A DNA stretch of 64,000 bases from an uncultured Christensenella sp. (GTDB taxonomy: Bacteria > Bacillota > Clostridia > Christensenellales > CAG-917): assembly GCA_910578325.1 (NCBI GenBank), contig CAJTQT010000001.1, forward strand, positions 310,001 through 374,000, read 5' to 3'. The notes beneath the pieces are model-generated. The model ran no database searches and was not told where the DNA came from. It saw only the letters and a list, made by a program, of their open reading frames with translations. Shown piece by piece: positions 17,461-25,746 of the stretch (its first letter is position 1; the number at the start of each line of letters is the position of its first letter). Made by a program: the position numbers and the translations under genes.

Positions 17461-18177
17461 TTATTCTCCGTCGTTTGGTAACGAATCGTCTTTGTCCTGC
17501 GGAGGCTCTCCGTCCGACACAATACCCGACGCATCTTCTCTGCACTCGTCAAAAGGACTATCTTCGTCAAACGGATTTATATCTTCATCGTCATCCTCTT
17601 CGGGAAGAGGGTTTTTCTTCGTATCTTTCGAGGACGTGCGCAACACCTTTTCCACCGTTGGAATAAGCCTCGCATAAACAAACTGCAATACGTAGTCTAT
17701 CAGCACCAGCGCGACTGTTCCCACAACAGCCACCATCCAGTATTCGATTTTCTCCATAATAGAAGCGTCGATCATAATGGTATGGCAAGCGAAATACAGC
17801 AACGCGAGCGCGCCGTTTATATAGAGTATTTTTATAGGCAACGCAATAAACCATTTGACTTTACGGTTGCACATAATTCCCGTAATCAACGCCATCGGCC
17901 CGAAATATGCGACGTATCCGACAACGGTATAAATATCTCCTGCGATAACGAATCCCAAAGCGGCGGAAACCCCGTAAGCAAAAAAACTCGCAAGATAATA
18001 TCGTTTTGTCATAGGGATCATTACGGCAATACTCGCCGCTACGTAGAAGGCGATAGTGCTGAACCGCACTAAAACGCTGAGTCCGACGAAAAGCAAAGCG
18101 ATGGCGGCAGAAATGCCTGCCAACGCCAACTGATATATCGCCTCCTGACGGCTGAATTTTTTACGGTTTTTTGCCAT
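17461..18177 (-). CDS. Polytopic membrane protein, ECF S-component-like, acidic C-tail
   Basis: 238 residues from ATG 18177, which has AAAGG upstream; a TTG at 18204 would add nine residues. A basic N-terminus (KNRKKFSRQEAIYQ) precedes about six hydrophobic helices with small-residue content reminiscent of substrate-binding S components of energy-coupling-factor importers. A ~55-residue cytoplasmic tail rich in Asp/Glu follows. No ECF energising genes lie in the window and no substrate motif is visible, so the S-component assignment is tentative. It lies downstream of the J-like gene after a 337-base gap and ends at a shared terminator with arsR. Confidence 0.5.
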   Translation of the reverse strand: MAKNRKKFSRQEAIYQLALAGISAAIALLFVGLSVLVRFSTIAFYVAASIAVMIPMTKRYYLASFFAYGVSAALGFVIAGDIYTVVGYVAYFGPMALITGIMCNRKVKWFIALPIKILYINGALALLYFACHTIMIDASIMEKIEYWMVAVVGTVALVLIDYVLQFVYARLIPTVEKVLRTSSKDTKKNPLPEEDDDEDINPFDEDSPFDECREDASGIVSDGEPPQDKDDSLPNDGE

Positions 18178-18514
18178 TCTTGCCTTTATAATTATTTTTC
18201 TCAAAAGTCAAAAGACTTAAATGATTTAAACTCCAAACAGAAGCCGCTTTGTTCCCCTGCTTTCCGCACTGTGAAAAGTATCGAAACTGCGGATTACTCG
18301 CCACACACTCGCCATAATCGTCTCACAATATCTTCGCGCTTTATCTTATAACGATCGATTTTGCGCTTATCGCGGACTGCGTAAATCCACTTCCTTTATT
18401 TTGCACGTTTTGAGTTTGCGCTCTCGGAAAAATATATCGTATAATCCTATAATTTCAATTCATTTATCATTTTGAATTGATTTTGCGAACGCGCAACGTG
18501 CGACGTTTTGCAAA
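18178..18514. other. Intergenic stretch with an AT-rich hairpin, no gene seen
   Basis: No coding signal. It contains TCAATTCA / TGAATTGA (18455-18462 / 18473-18480) as an AT-rich hairpin. A TTGACT at about 18210 (minus strand) with TATAAA about 15 bases on is a weak promoter candidate for the downstream membrane protein gene. Confidence 0.4.
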
Positions 18515-19159
18515 TCAGCAACACCGGATCAAGTCGCCGCCCATACACTCGCAACAGCAGTCCGCGCACCAAAGAGCCTGACACGCCGCGCAGCAACCGT
18601 CGCTTGCGCTCGCAGTCTGTTGCGAATACGTGCGGTCGGTTGTAGCCGTTCCGTTATTATTGTACACGCCCTGACTTCCTTCCCTGTCATACGGACGCGA
18701 ACCGTCGATCTTCTTTTTCAGATTTTCCAGCGCGCGCTGATATTTGGGATTTCCGGCATCCATCTGCAATGCGATTTCCAACTGCTTTTTACTGTCGTTG
18801 AGCCAGTTTTTTTCATAAAAGACAATCGACTGGAAGTAGTGCCACTCCGCGCCTCTGTACGAAATTTTATCCAACTCGCTCTGAGCGGCGTCGGGATTCT
18901 TGTCCCGTATAGCCTGTTTTACGGTTTCAAAAGTGGATTCTCCCTCGCCCGACACCGTCGCGCTTTCGTGGGATTGCTCCATAGCCTGCTGATACGCGTT
19001 ATCAAGCGCAGACAGCATACGCGCCGCCTCCGCGCCGCTTTCTCCCTCGTCGAAAACGTGTTTCTGATAATAAGCGCGCTTAGTCTGATACGCTTCGAGT
19101 ATCTCGCTCTGCGACGCGCCTTTTTCAATGCCTAAAATCACAAACGGGTTAGTTGGCAT
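18515..19159 (-). CDS. J-domain-like protein with cysteine-rich C-terminus
   Basis: 214 residues. The N-terminal ~65 residues read like a DnaJ J domain (NPFVILGIEKGASQSEILEA, ALDNAYQQAM), but the helix II-III loop lacks HPD, needed to stimulate DnaK, and reads HVFDEGE. A helical TPR-like middle follows. The last ~27 residues contain about ten cysteines in CC/CCC clusters (CADCCCECMGGDLIRCC), which suggests metal or Fe-S binding (inference). AAAGGAGATG precedes the ATG. It overlaps the DUF5685 gene by 22 bases, so the two are co-translated and probably work together. Confidence 0.65.
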   Translation of the reverse strand: MPTNPFVILGIEKGASQSEILEAYQTKRAYYQKHVFDEGESGAEAARMLSALDNAYQQAMEQSHESATVSGEGESTFETVKQAIRDKNPDAAQSELDKISYRGAEWHYFQSIVFYEKNWLNDSKKQLEIALQMDAGNPKYQRALENLKKKIDGSRPYDREGSQGVYNNNGTATTDRTYSQQTASASDGCCAACQALWCADCCCECMGGDLIRCC

Positions 19160-19998
19160 TTTTCATCTCCTTTGAGCAGACGTTCCATCTGCATTTTAAT
19201 ACCCAGATAAACAGTGTTGCTAAGTACGCCTTCAAACAAAACGATGTTCATACGGTTATAGCACCCAACCATCTTGTTATAAGTCGAATTCAGCAAAAAC
19301 GACAGTTCATCCATATTTTCAGCAAGATAATCCTGCTTATTCGTACATTCGCCGTAATTTAACAACAGCGGATTGTATCTTCTTTTTTTTGCGTCCTTTT
19401 CAACGTCGTCCACCGCGTCGAGCAGATAAACCATACGTCCGAGATTATAAGTAAAATCGTCCACGGTAGCGTCGGTCTCTATAAGCAGACGCGTAATATC
19501 GCGCATAAGCGAAGCAAAACAGTCCGCAACTCTGTCTATGCTGTCGCACTTTTCTTTTTCTAGTAAGTTCAGCGCGGCAAAACTGTCTTTCATTAGCCTG
19601 TCGATTTCAGGCAGTCTTTTTGCCGCCGCCCTTTTGCGCATAGCGAGCCGCCATTTTATAAATATGCGGGACTTTTTGCCGTCATTCACGTCGTCTTCCG
19701 CGTTATAATAAACGAGCATCACCGCAATATCCGCCATTTTTAGCGAGAGTTCGTCGGGAGTTACTATGACTTTGCGTTTGCCGTTGTAAACGCACATTTT
19801 GCGCTCAAACGCAACTTCTTTCTGCGCAAGGCTGTGCAAAAGCACGTTGTAAAACGTTATATCGTAGTTCGTGCAAAGTCTTGTAACCTGCGAGCCAGTC
19901 TTTCCCAACGCCTTACAAAGTCCGCAATAAAAAGACTGAAAAACGTTAAAGTCTTTTATGTACATATTGTTTTTGTCGGGTATGACGTATCCAAACAT
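19138..19998 (-). CDS. DUF5685 family protein
   Basis: 286 residues, mostly helical, with no signal peptide. The N-terminus MFGYVIPDKNNMYIKDF and FYCGLCKALG match the DUF5685 opening, where the CxxC pair is conserved. Acidic residues in helices (DDVNDGKK, LLDAVDDVEKDAKKRRYNPL) recall isoprenoid-synthase-like folds, but I would not claim an activity. It is first in a two-gene unit with the cysteine-rich J-like protein. A TATAAT box lies about 55 bases upstream. Function unknown. Confidence 0.75.
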   Translation of the reverse strand: MFGYVIPDKNNMYIKDFNVFQSFYCGLCKALGKTGSQVTRLCTNYDITFYNVLLHSLAQKEVAFERKMCVYNGKRKVIVTPDELSLKMADIAVMLVYYNAEDDVNDGKKSRIFIKWRLAMRKRAAAKRLPEIDRLMKDSFAALNLLEKEKCDSIDRVADCFASLMRDITRLLIETDATVDDFTYNLGRMVYLLDAVDDVEKDAKKRRYNPLLLNYGECTNKQDYLAENMDELSFLLNSTYNKMVGCYNRMNIVLFEGVLSNTVYLGIKMQMERLLKGDEKCQLTRL

Positions 19999-20053
19999 TG
20001 CCGCTCACTTTTGCGCCGACTCCCCGATTTGCGGGAACAGCGCGCACTCTATT

Positions 20054-20081
20054 ATTATAACACTATCAGAATATCATTAAA
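20054..20081 (-). promoter_or_regulatory. Promoter of the DUF5685/J-like unit
   Basis: TATAAT (20059-20054) with a weak TTTAAT at a 16-base spacing (20081-20076), in the gap after trpS. Confidence 0.45.
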
Positions 20082-20124
20082 CGAGTATGAAACCTTTCAG
20101 TTTGCAGACGGTGCGGATTTATCC

Positions 20125-21147
20125 TCAGAACGCAACGAATCCCACCTTTTTTTTGACCTTTCTGAGGGTGCGTTCTGCGAGCCTTGCCGCCTTTTCCGCG
20201 CCGTCTTTGGCAACTTGGGCTATATACTGTTTATCTGCGAGATATTTTATATACTCTTCGCGAATGGGCTTGAACTTTGCCGCGACCGACTCTCCGACAG
20301 CGATTTTGAAAGTGCCGTATCCCTGTCCCGAAAACTCTTTCTCCACGTCCTCCACCGATTTGTTTTCGATAGCGGCGTAAATGTTTATGAGGTTGGTTAT
20401 CCCCGGTTTATCCTCTCTTACGCAAATTTCGTTTCCGCTGTCGGTAACGGCGCGCTTGAATCTGCGTACAATCGTCCCTTCATCGTCCGTAATCGAAACG
20501 CCTGCGTTCGGGTCGGGGTCCGATTTAGACATCTTTGCGGTCGGCTCCTGCAAAGAGCATATCTTCGCGCCTGTTTTCGGAATATATCCGTCCGGAACCT
20601 TAAACGTCTCTCCGTAGCGGTTGTTAAAGCGTATCGCTATGTCCCTTGTAAGTTCGAGGTGCTGTTTCTGGTCTACGCCCACCGGCACCAAATCGGACTG
20701 AAACAGGAGTATATCCGCCGCCATCAGCACGGGATAATCCATAAGTCCCATATTGATATTGTCGGCGTGCTTTGCGCTCTTATCTTTAAACTGCGTCATT
20801 CTCGACGCCTCTCCGACGTAGGTGTTGCAGTTGAGGATCCATTGCAGTTCCGCGTGCTGATGCACGTGCGACTGAAAATACATAATCGCGCGTTCGGGAT
20901 CTAATCCGCAAGCGAGAAACTGCGCGAAAAAGTTCAACGACGTCTGTCTGAATTCCGACGGTTCGCGTCTTACGGTAAGGGCGTGCATATCCGCTATAAA
21001 GAATATAGAGTCGAATTCGGACTGCATAATCTGCCAGTTTTTGACCGCGCCCAAATAATTGCCCAACGTAATAGTTCCCGTTGGCTGAATGCCGCTTAAA
21101 ATTATTTTTTTCCGTTCTTCGTTCTGCGCTGTCTGATTATCAACCAT
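20125..21147 (-). CDS. trpS: Tryptophan-tRNA ligase
   Basis: Class I aminoacyl-tRNA synthetase charging tRNA-Trp. 340 residues, the usual bacterial length. The HIGH-equivalent motif reads GTITLGNYLGA and the KMSKS loop is exact (TAKMSKSDPD). Both flank a standard Rossmann core with GVDQKQHLELTRD. AGAGGCAA lies before the ATG. It follows thrC by 41 bases in the same direction and is probably co-transcribed. No T-box leader is visible. Confidence 0.96.
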   Translation of the reverse strand: MVDNQTAQNEERKKIILSGIQPTGTITLGNYLGAVKNWQIMQSEFDSIFFIADMHALTVRREPSEFRQTSLNFFAQFLACGLDPERAIMYFQSHVHQHAELQWILNCNTYVGEASRMTQFKDKSAKHADNINMGLMDYPVLMAADILLFQSDLVPVGVDQKQHLELTRDIAIRFNNRYGETFKVPDGYIPKTGAKICSLQEPTAKMSKSDPDPNAGVSITDDEGTIVRRFKRAVTDSGNEICVREDKPGITNLINIYAAIENKSVEDVEKEFSGQGYGTFKIAVGESVAAKFKPIREEYIKYLADKQYIAQVAKDGAEKAARLAERTLRKVKKKVGFVAF

Positions 21148-21188
21148 ATTTGCCTCTGTGTTCCGAAAAATTCGCTTTTCGGCATTAA

Positions 21189-22676
21189 TTATCGTTTTTC
21201 CGCGCTTTCTCTGACAAAGTCGAGCACGGCTTGCGCGACCTTATCTCGGTCGACGACCTTTGTATGTATTTGTTCTTTCCTGTCGAGTCCGAGCAGATTT
21301 TCCGGACAGTCCATTGCCGTAATCGCCTGCAATTTCAAAAGAGCCTTGAACGGATCTTTCTCCCTGCCACCGAGCGCACAAAGCACGTCGGAGGTAAATT
21401 TAAAAGGATTTGCCGTGGAAAGAATCACAGTCGGCGTATCGTCGTCCGTCTCGCAGGAATAGTCGTTATAAACGCTTGCTCCGACGGCGGTATGCGGATC
21501 CATAACGTAATCGTCCAAATCGAAAAACGTAAATATAGCGTCCTTCGTTTCCTCTTCGTCCGCCCATCCTGCCTCGAATACTCCGTCGCGCAAAGTTTCC
21601 GCTTCAACCTCAAATTTCCCTTCCGCCGCTAGTTCGGCGTACAGATTGCGCACGTAGGCGTCGTCTCTTCCGCACACCTCGAAGATAAGTCTTTCGAGAT
21701 TGCTGGAAACAAGAATATCCATAGACGGCGACATAGTTTTGTAAAAATCGCGGTTGACGTCGTAAACGCCGTCGTTAAAGCATTCCGTAAGTACGTTGTT
21801 GGCGTTGGACGCAATTATAAACTTGTTTACGGGCAGTCCCATTTTATAGGCGTAATAACCTGCGAGCACGTTGCCGAAGTTTCCCGTCGGGACAACAAAA
21901 TTCACTTTATCTCCCGCCTTTATTTCTCCCGCGTCCTTCAAATCCAGATATGCGGAAATATAGTACGCTATCTGCGGCGCAAGCCTACCCCAGTTTATAG
22001 AATTTGCGGATGACATTTTATATCCCGACGCTTCGAGTTCTTTCTTGATTTCCGCGTCGTTAAATATACGTTTTACCGCGCTTTGAGCGTCGTCGAAATT
22101 GCCGACAATGCCTGCCACGTGCACGTTTTTGCCCGTCTGAGTTGTCATCTGCAACTTCTGCATCGGGCTCACGCCTTTTGACGGATAGAATACTATAACT
22201 TCCGTATCTTCGACGTCCTTAAACCCTTCGAGCGCGGCTTTACCCGTATCGCCGCTCGTCGCTACAAGCACCAGAGTTTTATCCTTTCTTCCGAGTTTCT
22301 TCTTTGCGGCAACGATAAGATGCGGCAGAAGAGTAAGAGCCATATCCTTGAAAGCGCAGGTCGGTCCGTGCCAGAGTTCGAGCATATACAAACCGTCTTC
22401 GATTTTTACGACGGGACAGGCGTCGCCGTCGAAACGCGAATACGCCTTGTTGGCGTAAATGAGCAGTTCCTCAAAAGAGAAATCGTCAATATACAATGAC
22501 AGAATCTTCGCCGCCCGCTCGGGATAAGTCATATCCGAAAGTTCATCCATCAACTTAGCGTCTAAATGCGGGAAAGACGACGGCACAAACAGTCCGCCGT
22601 CGTCAGATATACCCTTGACTATAACTTCGCTCGCCGAAAACACCTTCGAGGCGTCGCGGGTGCTCGTATAATTCAT
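21189..22676 (-). CDS. thrC: Threonine synthase
   Basis: PLP enzyme converting O-phosphohomoserine to threonine. 495 residues, the long ThrC form. N-terminal YTSTRDASK and the PLP-lysine motif GPTCAFKDMAL are seen, as are the phosphate-binding loop ATSGDTGKAAL and the substrate segment NSINWGRLAPQ. It starts one base after the stop of the P-loop gene (TGA-T-ATG), so translation is coupled. The other threonine-branch genes (hom, thrB) are not in the window. Confidence 0.96.
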   Translation of the reverse strand: MNYTSTRDASKVFSASEVIVKGISDDGGLFVPSSFPHLDAKLMDELSDMTYPERAAKILSLYIDDFSFEELLIYANKAYSRFDGDACPVVKIEDGLYMLELWHGPTCAFKDMALTLLPHLIVAAKKKLGRKDKTLVLVATSGDTGKAALEGFKDVEDTEVIVFYPSKGVSPMQKLQMTTQTGKNVHVAGIVGNFDDAQSAVKRIFNDAEIKKELEASGYKMSSANSINWGRLAPQIAYYISAYLDLKDAGEIKAGDKVNFVVPTGNFGNVLAGYYAYKMGLPVNKFIIASNANNVLTECFNDGVYDVNRDFYKTMSPSMDILVSSNLERLIFEVCGRDDAYVRNLYAELAAEGKFEVEAETLRDGVFEAGWADEEETKDAIFTFFDLDDYVMDPHTAVGASVYNDYSCETDDDTPTVILSTANPFKFTSDVLCALGGREKDPFKALLKLQAITAMDCPENLLGLDRKEQIHTKVVDRDKVAQAVLDFVRESAEKR

Positions 22677-22677
22677 A

Positions 22678-23097
22678 TCAGCCTCGATACTTTTGCATAA
22701 ATTCGGGGAAATTCTTCTCGTCTTCGCTTACTGTGAGTACGATTTTTGTTTCCGTATTATTTGCCACCGCAAACATATCTTCAAAGAAATCTTGCATTTG
22801 GTGAACGGTTTTGCCCATAATTCTGTGAGCGCCGTCTATATACAACGTTTCGATATCGTGATTGCCCGAAAGCAAGCCCTTTATAAAACCTATAAGGGAA
22901 TCTTCCGAAATCGCTCCGCCCTTTTCAAGGCACTTAGCGTTTACGATGCGCACCTGATAGCGTATTGAATACATATATCTGTCCGTATCGGTCAAAAAAA
23001 CTATGTCGCCCTTTGCGGTATCGACGTTGGCATTGGCCATATCTATTATCTGTTTTGTCTTTCCCGAGCCTTTCGAGCCCGTAATAAGTTGAATCAT
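22678..23097 (-). CDS. Small P-loop NTPase-like protein, function unknown
   Basis: 139 residues. A Walker A motif GSKGSGKT is near the N-terminus, and a hydrophobic run ending in an acidic residue (ETLYIDGAH) could be the Walker B. Similar short clostridial proteins are often labelled 'PilT-like', but no pilus gene is near and the label is not informative. The ATG has a strong GGAGGTG site, partly enclosed by a hairpin (23108-23135). It is tightly coupled to thrC. Confidence 0.75.
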   Translation of the reverse strand: MIQLITGSKGSGKTKQIIDMANANVDTAKGDIVFLTDTDRYMYSIRYQVRIVNAKCLEKGGAISEDSLIGFIKGLLSGNHDIETLYIDGAHRIMGKTVHQMQDFFEDMFAVANNTETKIVLTVSEDEKNFPEFMQKYRG

Positions 23098-23107
23098 AGT
23101 TCACCTC

Positions 23108-23135
23108 CGTATTTATATTTTATAAAAAATACGGC
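23108..23135 (-). promoter_or_regulatory. Hairpin abutting the ribosome site of the P-loop gene
   Basis: Perfect 8-bp stem CCGTATTT / AAATACGG with a 12-base AT-only loop. Its 3' arm ends in the first two G of the GGAGGTG ribosome site, so folding could limit translation of the P-loop/thrC unit. Confidence 0.45.
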
Positions 23136-23215
23136 GCGATTTCAACCCTCAATTTGATATTTTAAGAAAAATTTTACAAAAAGGGTAAAAACCGACTGTT
23201 TTGTGCGTAAACCGC

Positions 23216-24613
23216 TCACTTTCTCAGGTATTCAACACAGGACGCGTGCAATTGCGGGTCGGTTAGTTGCAACATAGCGTCAAGTTCGCCGTCGCTGATG
23301 CAGGTCGTTCGCAGTTGCGCATACTCTTTATCCACCAGTTCCTTTATTTTCGCTACGGCAACGCTCTTCTTATCTACGGTCGCTTCGGCAGGCAAATCGT
23401 AATAACTGTTTATCCAGAATGCGATTCCCGCAAGTCCGCTGAACGAATCCACAATTACCCTCGGTTTGCGCCCGAGAATTTTTTCGGTGTCGAAAATATT
23501 GTAGATTTCTTGATCTTTGAGCATTCCGTCCGCGTGTATTCCCGCCTTTGTTACGTTGAAGTTTTTGCCTATAAACGGCGTACGCGGCGGAATATCCATT
23601 CCCATCTTTTTTTCGCAATACTCGGCGATTTCGGTAATTACGCTCAAATCCATTCCGTCGGTGGTGCCTCTCAAAGAAGCGTACTCGATCGCCATCGCTT
23701 CGAGCGGCGTATTTCCCGTACGTTCGCCTATTCCCAGCAACGTCGTATTCACCGTCGAACAGCCGTACAGCCACGCCGTTGCGGAATTTGTGACCGCTTT
23801 ATAAAAATCGTTATGCCCGTGCCATTCCAACTGCGAAGAGGGCACTTCCGCGTAATATCGGAAACCGTAAATTATGCCCTGTACGCTTCGCGGCACGGAG
23901 GTGCCCGGATAACTCACGCCGTATCCCATCGTATCGCACGCGCGTATTTTTATCGGAATGCCGCTCTCTCGGCTGAGTTTCATAAGTTCTATCGCAAACG
24001 GAACCACAAATCCGAAATAATCCGCTCTCGTGATATCCTCGAAGTGACAGCGCGGAACAATGCCTCTGTCCAGCGCCATTTTGACGATTGACAGATATTT
24101 ATCCATCGCCTGCTTGCGCGTCATATTCATCTTTTTGAATATGTGGTAATCCGAACAACTGACAAGTATCCCAGTTTCCTTGATTCCGAACTGTTTGACA
24201 AGTTCGAAATCCTTCTCGTTAGCGCGTATCCAACTCGTTATTTCGGGAAATTCGAAACCTAGTTCCAGACATTTAGTCAACGCCTCTCTGTCCCTGTCGC
24301 TGTACAGAAAGAATTCGCTCTGTCTGATTATGCCGTGCTTTCCGCCCAGCCTGTGCAGCATCTCGAAAAGCCGTACGATATCCTCTACCACAAAAGGTTC
24401 GGATGCCTGCTGTCCGTCGCGGAAGGTGGTATCGCTTATGTAAATATGCTCGGGGCAGTCAAGCGGAACGTGACGCATATTGAACGCAACTTTGGGGATT
24501 TTGCCGTAAGTAAAAACTTTTCTGTTAAGGTTCGGCTGCGTTACGTCTTGAAGGTTGGGCTTGTAGGCGTGTTCTTCGAGAATATTTCTATTCCTGTTGT
24601 AGCGAATTATCAT
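23216..24613 (-). CDS. HMGL-like acyltransferase, probable citrate (Re)-synthase or isopropylmalate-synthase relative
   Basis: 465 residues. A TIM-barrel of the HMGL-like family (2-isopropylmalate, homocitrate, citramalate and Re-citrate synthases): the metal/catalytic signature ISDTTFRDGQQA, WHGHNDFYKAV (metal-binding HxH-type motif) and GIGERTGNTPLEA are present. It has only a short C-terminal region and no full LeuA-type regulatory domain. The N-terminal NILEEHAYKPNLQDV segment and total length fit the clostridial group that contains citrate (Re)-synthase, but I cannot separate it from other members by eye. AAGGAGGTGACTT supports the start. No leucine-pathway gene is adjacent; prfA lies 47 bases upstream. 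Confidence 0.6.
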   Translation of the reverse strand: MIIRYNRNRNILEEHAYKPNLQDVTQPNLNRKVFTYGKIPKVAFNMRHVPLDCPEHIYISDTTFRDGQQASEPFVVEDIVRLFEMLHRLGGKHGIIRQSEFFLYSDRDREALTKCLELGFEFPEITSWIRANEKDFELVKQFGIKETGILVSCSDYHIFKKMNMTRKQAMDKYLSIVKMALDRGIVPRCHFEDITRADYFGFVVPFAIELMKLSRESGIPIKIRACDTMGYGVSYPGTSVPRSVQGIIYGFRYYAEVPSSQLEWHGHNDFYKAVTNSATAWLYGCSTVNTTLLGIGERTGNTPLEAMAIEYASLRGTTDGMDLSVITEIAEYCEKKMGMDIPPRTPFIGKNFNVTKAGIHADGMLKDQEIYNIFDTEKILGRKPRVIVDSFSGLAGIAFWINSYYDLPAEATVDKKSVAVAKIKELVDKEYAQLRTTCISDGELDAMLQLTDPQLHASCVEYLRK

Positions 24614-24660
24614 AAGTCACCTCCTTTTCGGACACTGTAATTCTATCTGATTCAAATGAT

Positions 24661-25746
24661 TTATTCTATGTTTTCAAGCATCTTATTCTGCACTGCGATT
24701 TGCAATGCGGAAATCATTTCATCCATCTCCCCCAGCATAAATTTATCCAGCGAATAGAGCGTAAGCCCTATTCTGTGGTCGGAAACCCTTCCCTGCGGAA
24801 AGTTATAGGTACGGATACGTTCGCTTCTGTCTCCCGTGCCGACCTGTGCGCGGCGGTTTTCGGCATATTCCTTCTGCGCCTGCGACTGATAAAAGTCGTA
24901 AACTCTCGATTTGAGCACTTTAAGTGCCTTTTCCCTGTTCTTTATCTGACTGCGCTCGTCCTGACACTCGACAACTATGCCTGTCGGAAGGTGCGTCATC
25001 CTTATCGCGCTTTCCGTCTTGTTTACGTGCTGACCTCCCGCGCCGCCGGAACGGTAGGTGTCGACTTTAATATCGTTTTCGTTCAGATTCACTTCGACGT
25101 CCCGAGCCTCGGGCAGTACGGCGACCGTAACGGTTGAGGTATGCACTCTTCCCTGAGATTCGGTCTCGGGAACGCGCTGTACGCGGTGCACTCCGCTCTC
25201 GAATTTGAGTTTCCCGTATACTCCCTTACCCGTAATCATAAACACGAGTTCTTTCGCTCCGCCCAGTTCTGTGAAGTTCATATTGACCTCTTCCACCTTC
25301 CAGCGGTTTGCGTCGGCATAGTGACGGTACATACGCATAAGTTCGGTGCCGAACAGAGCCGCCTCGTCTCCGCCCGCGCCCGCGCGTATTTCCATAATGA
25401 CGTTATTGTCCTCATTCGGGTCTTTTGGCAGAAGAGAAATCTTTATTTCTTCCACGTCTTTATCCAGAACCGTCCTCAGCGCGTCCGCCTCCTGTTTTGC
25501 GAGGTTTCTCAAATCCATGTCCGTTTCCGTCGACATAATCTGCTCGCAATCGTCAAAATCGCGCCTGTGCTTGGTATATTCGCCGTATTTTTCCACAATA
25601 GGCGACAGGTCCGAATGCTCCTTTGACAGCGCGCGGAATTTATCCTGATCCGCAATTATTTCCGCAGTCGAAAGAAGCCCGCCGATTTCGTTGTAGCGAG
25701 CCTCGATCTTTTCGAGTTTTATAAGTAACGCTTCGCTTATTTTCAT
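24661..25746 (-). CDS. prfA: Peptide chain release factor 1
   Basis: Recognises UAA and UAG and triggers peptide release. 361 residues. The codon-recognition tripeptide follows the PxT pattern ([10 protein letters not shown]), and the catalytic GGQ is in [25 protein letters not shown] and [13 protein letters not shown] are standard RF1 segments. Its ATG overlaps the stop of the upstream prmC fusion gene (ATGA), linking synthesis of the factor to that of its modifying enzyme. Confidence 0.96.
   Translation of the reverse strand: MKISEALLIKLEKIEARYNEIGGLLSTAEIIADQDKFRALSKEHSDLSPIVEKYGEYTKHRRDFDDCEQIMSTETDMDLRNLAKQEADALRTVLDKDVEEIKISLLPKDPNEDNNVIMEIRAGAGGDEAALFGTELMRMYRHYADANRWKVEEVNMNFTELGGAKELVFMITGKGVYGKLKFESGVHRVQRVPETESQGRVHTSTVTVAVLPEARDVEVNLNENDIKVDTYRSGGAGGQHVNKTESAIRMTHLPTGIVVECQDERSQIKNREKALKVLKSRVYDFYQSQAQKEYAENRRAQVGTGDRSERIRTYNFPQGRVSDHRIGLTLYSLDKFMLGEMDEMISALQIAVQNKMLENIE

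Noticed and set aside
20125..22676. T-box leader for trpS or thrC
   Set aside because: Gaps before both genes are too short (41 and 1 bases), and no T-box consensus is visible before the P-loop gene.
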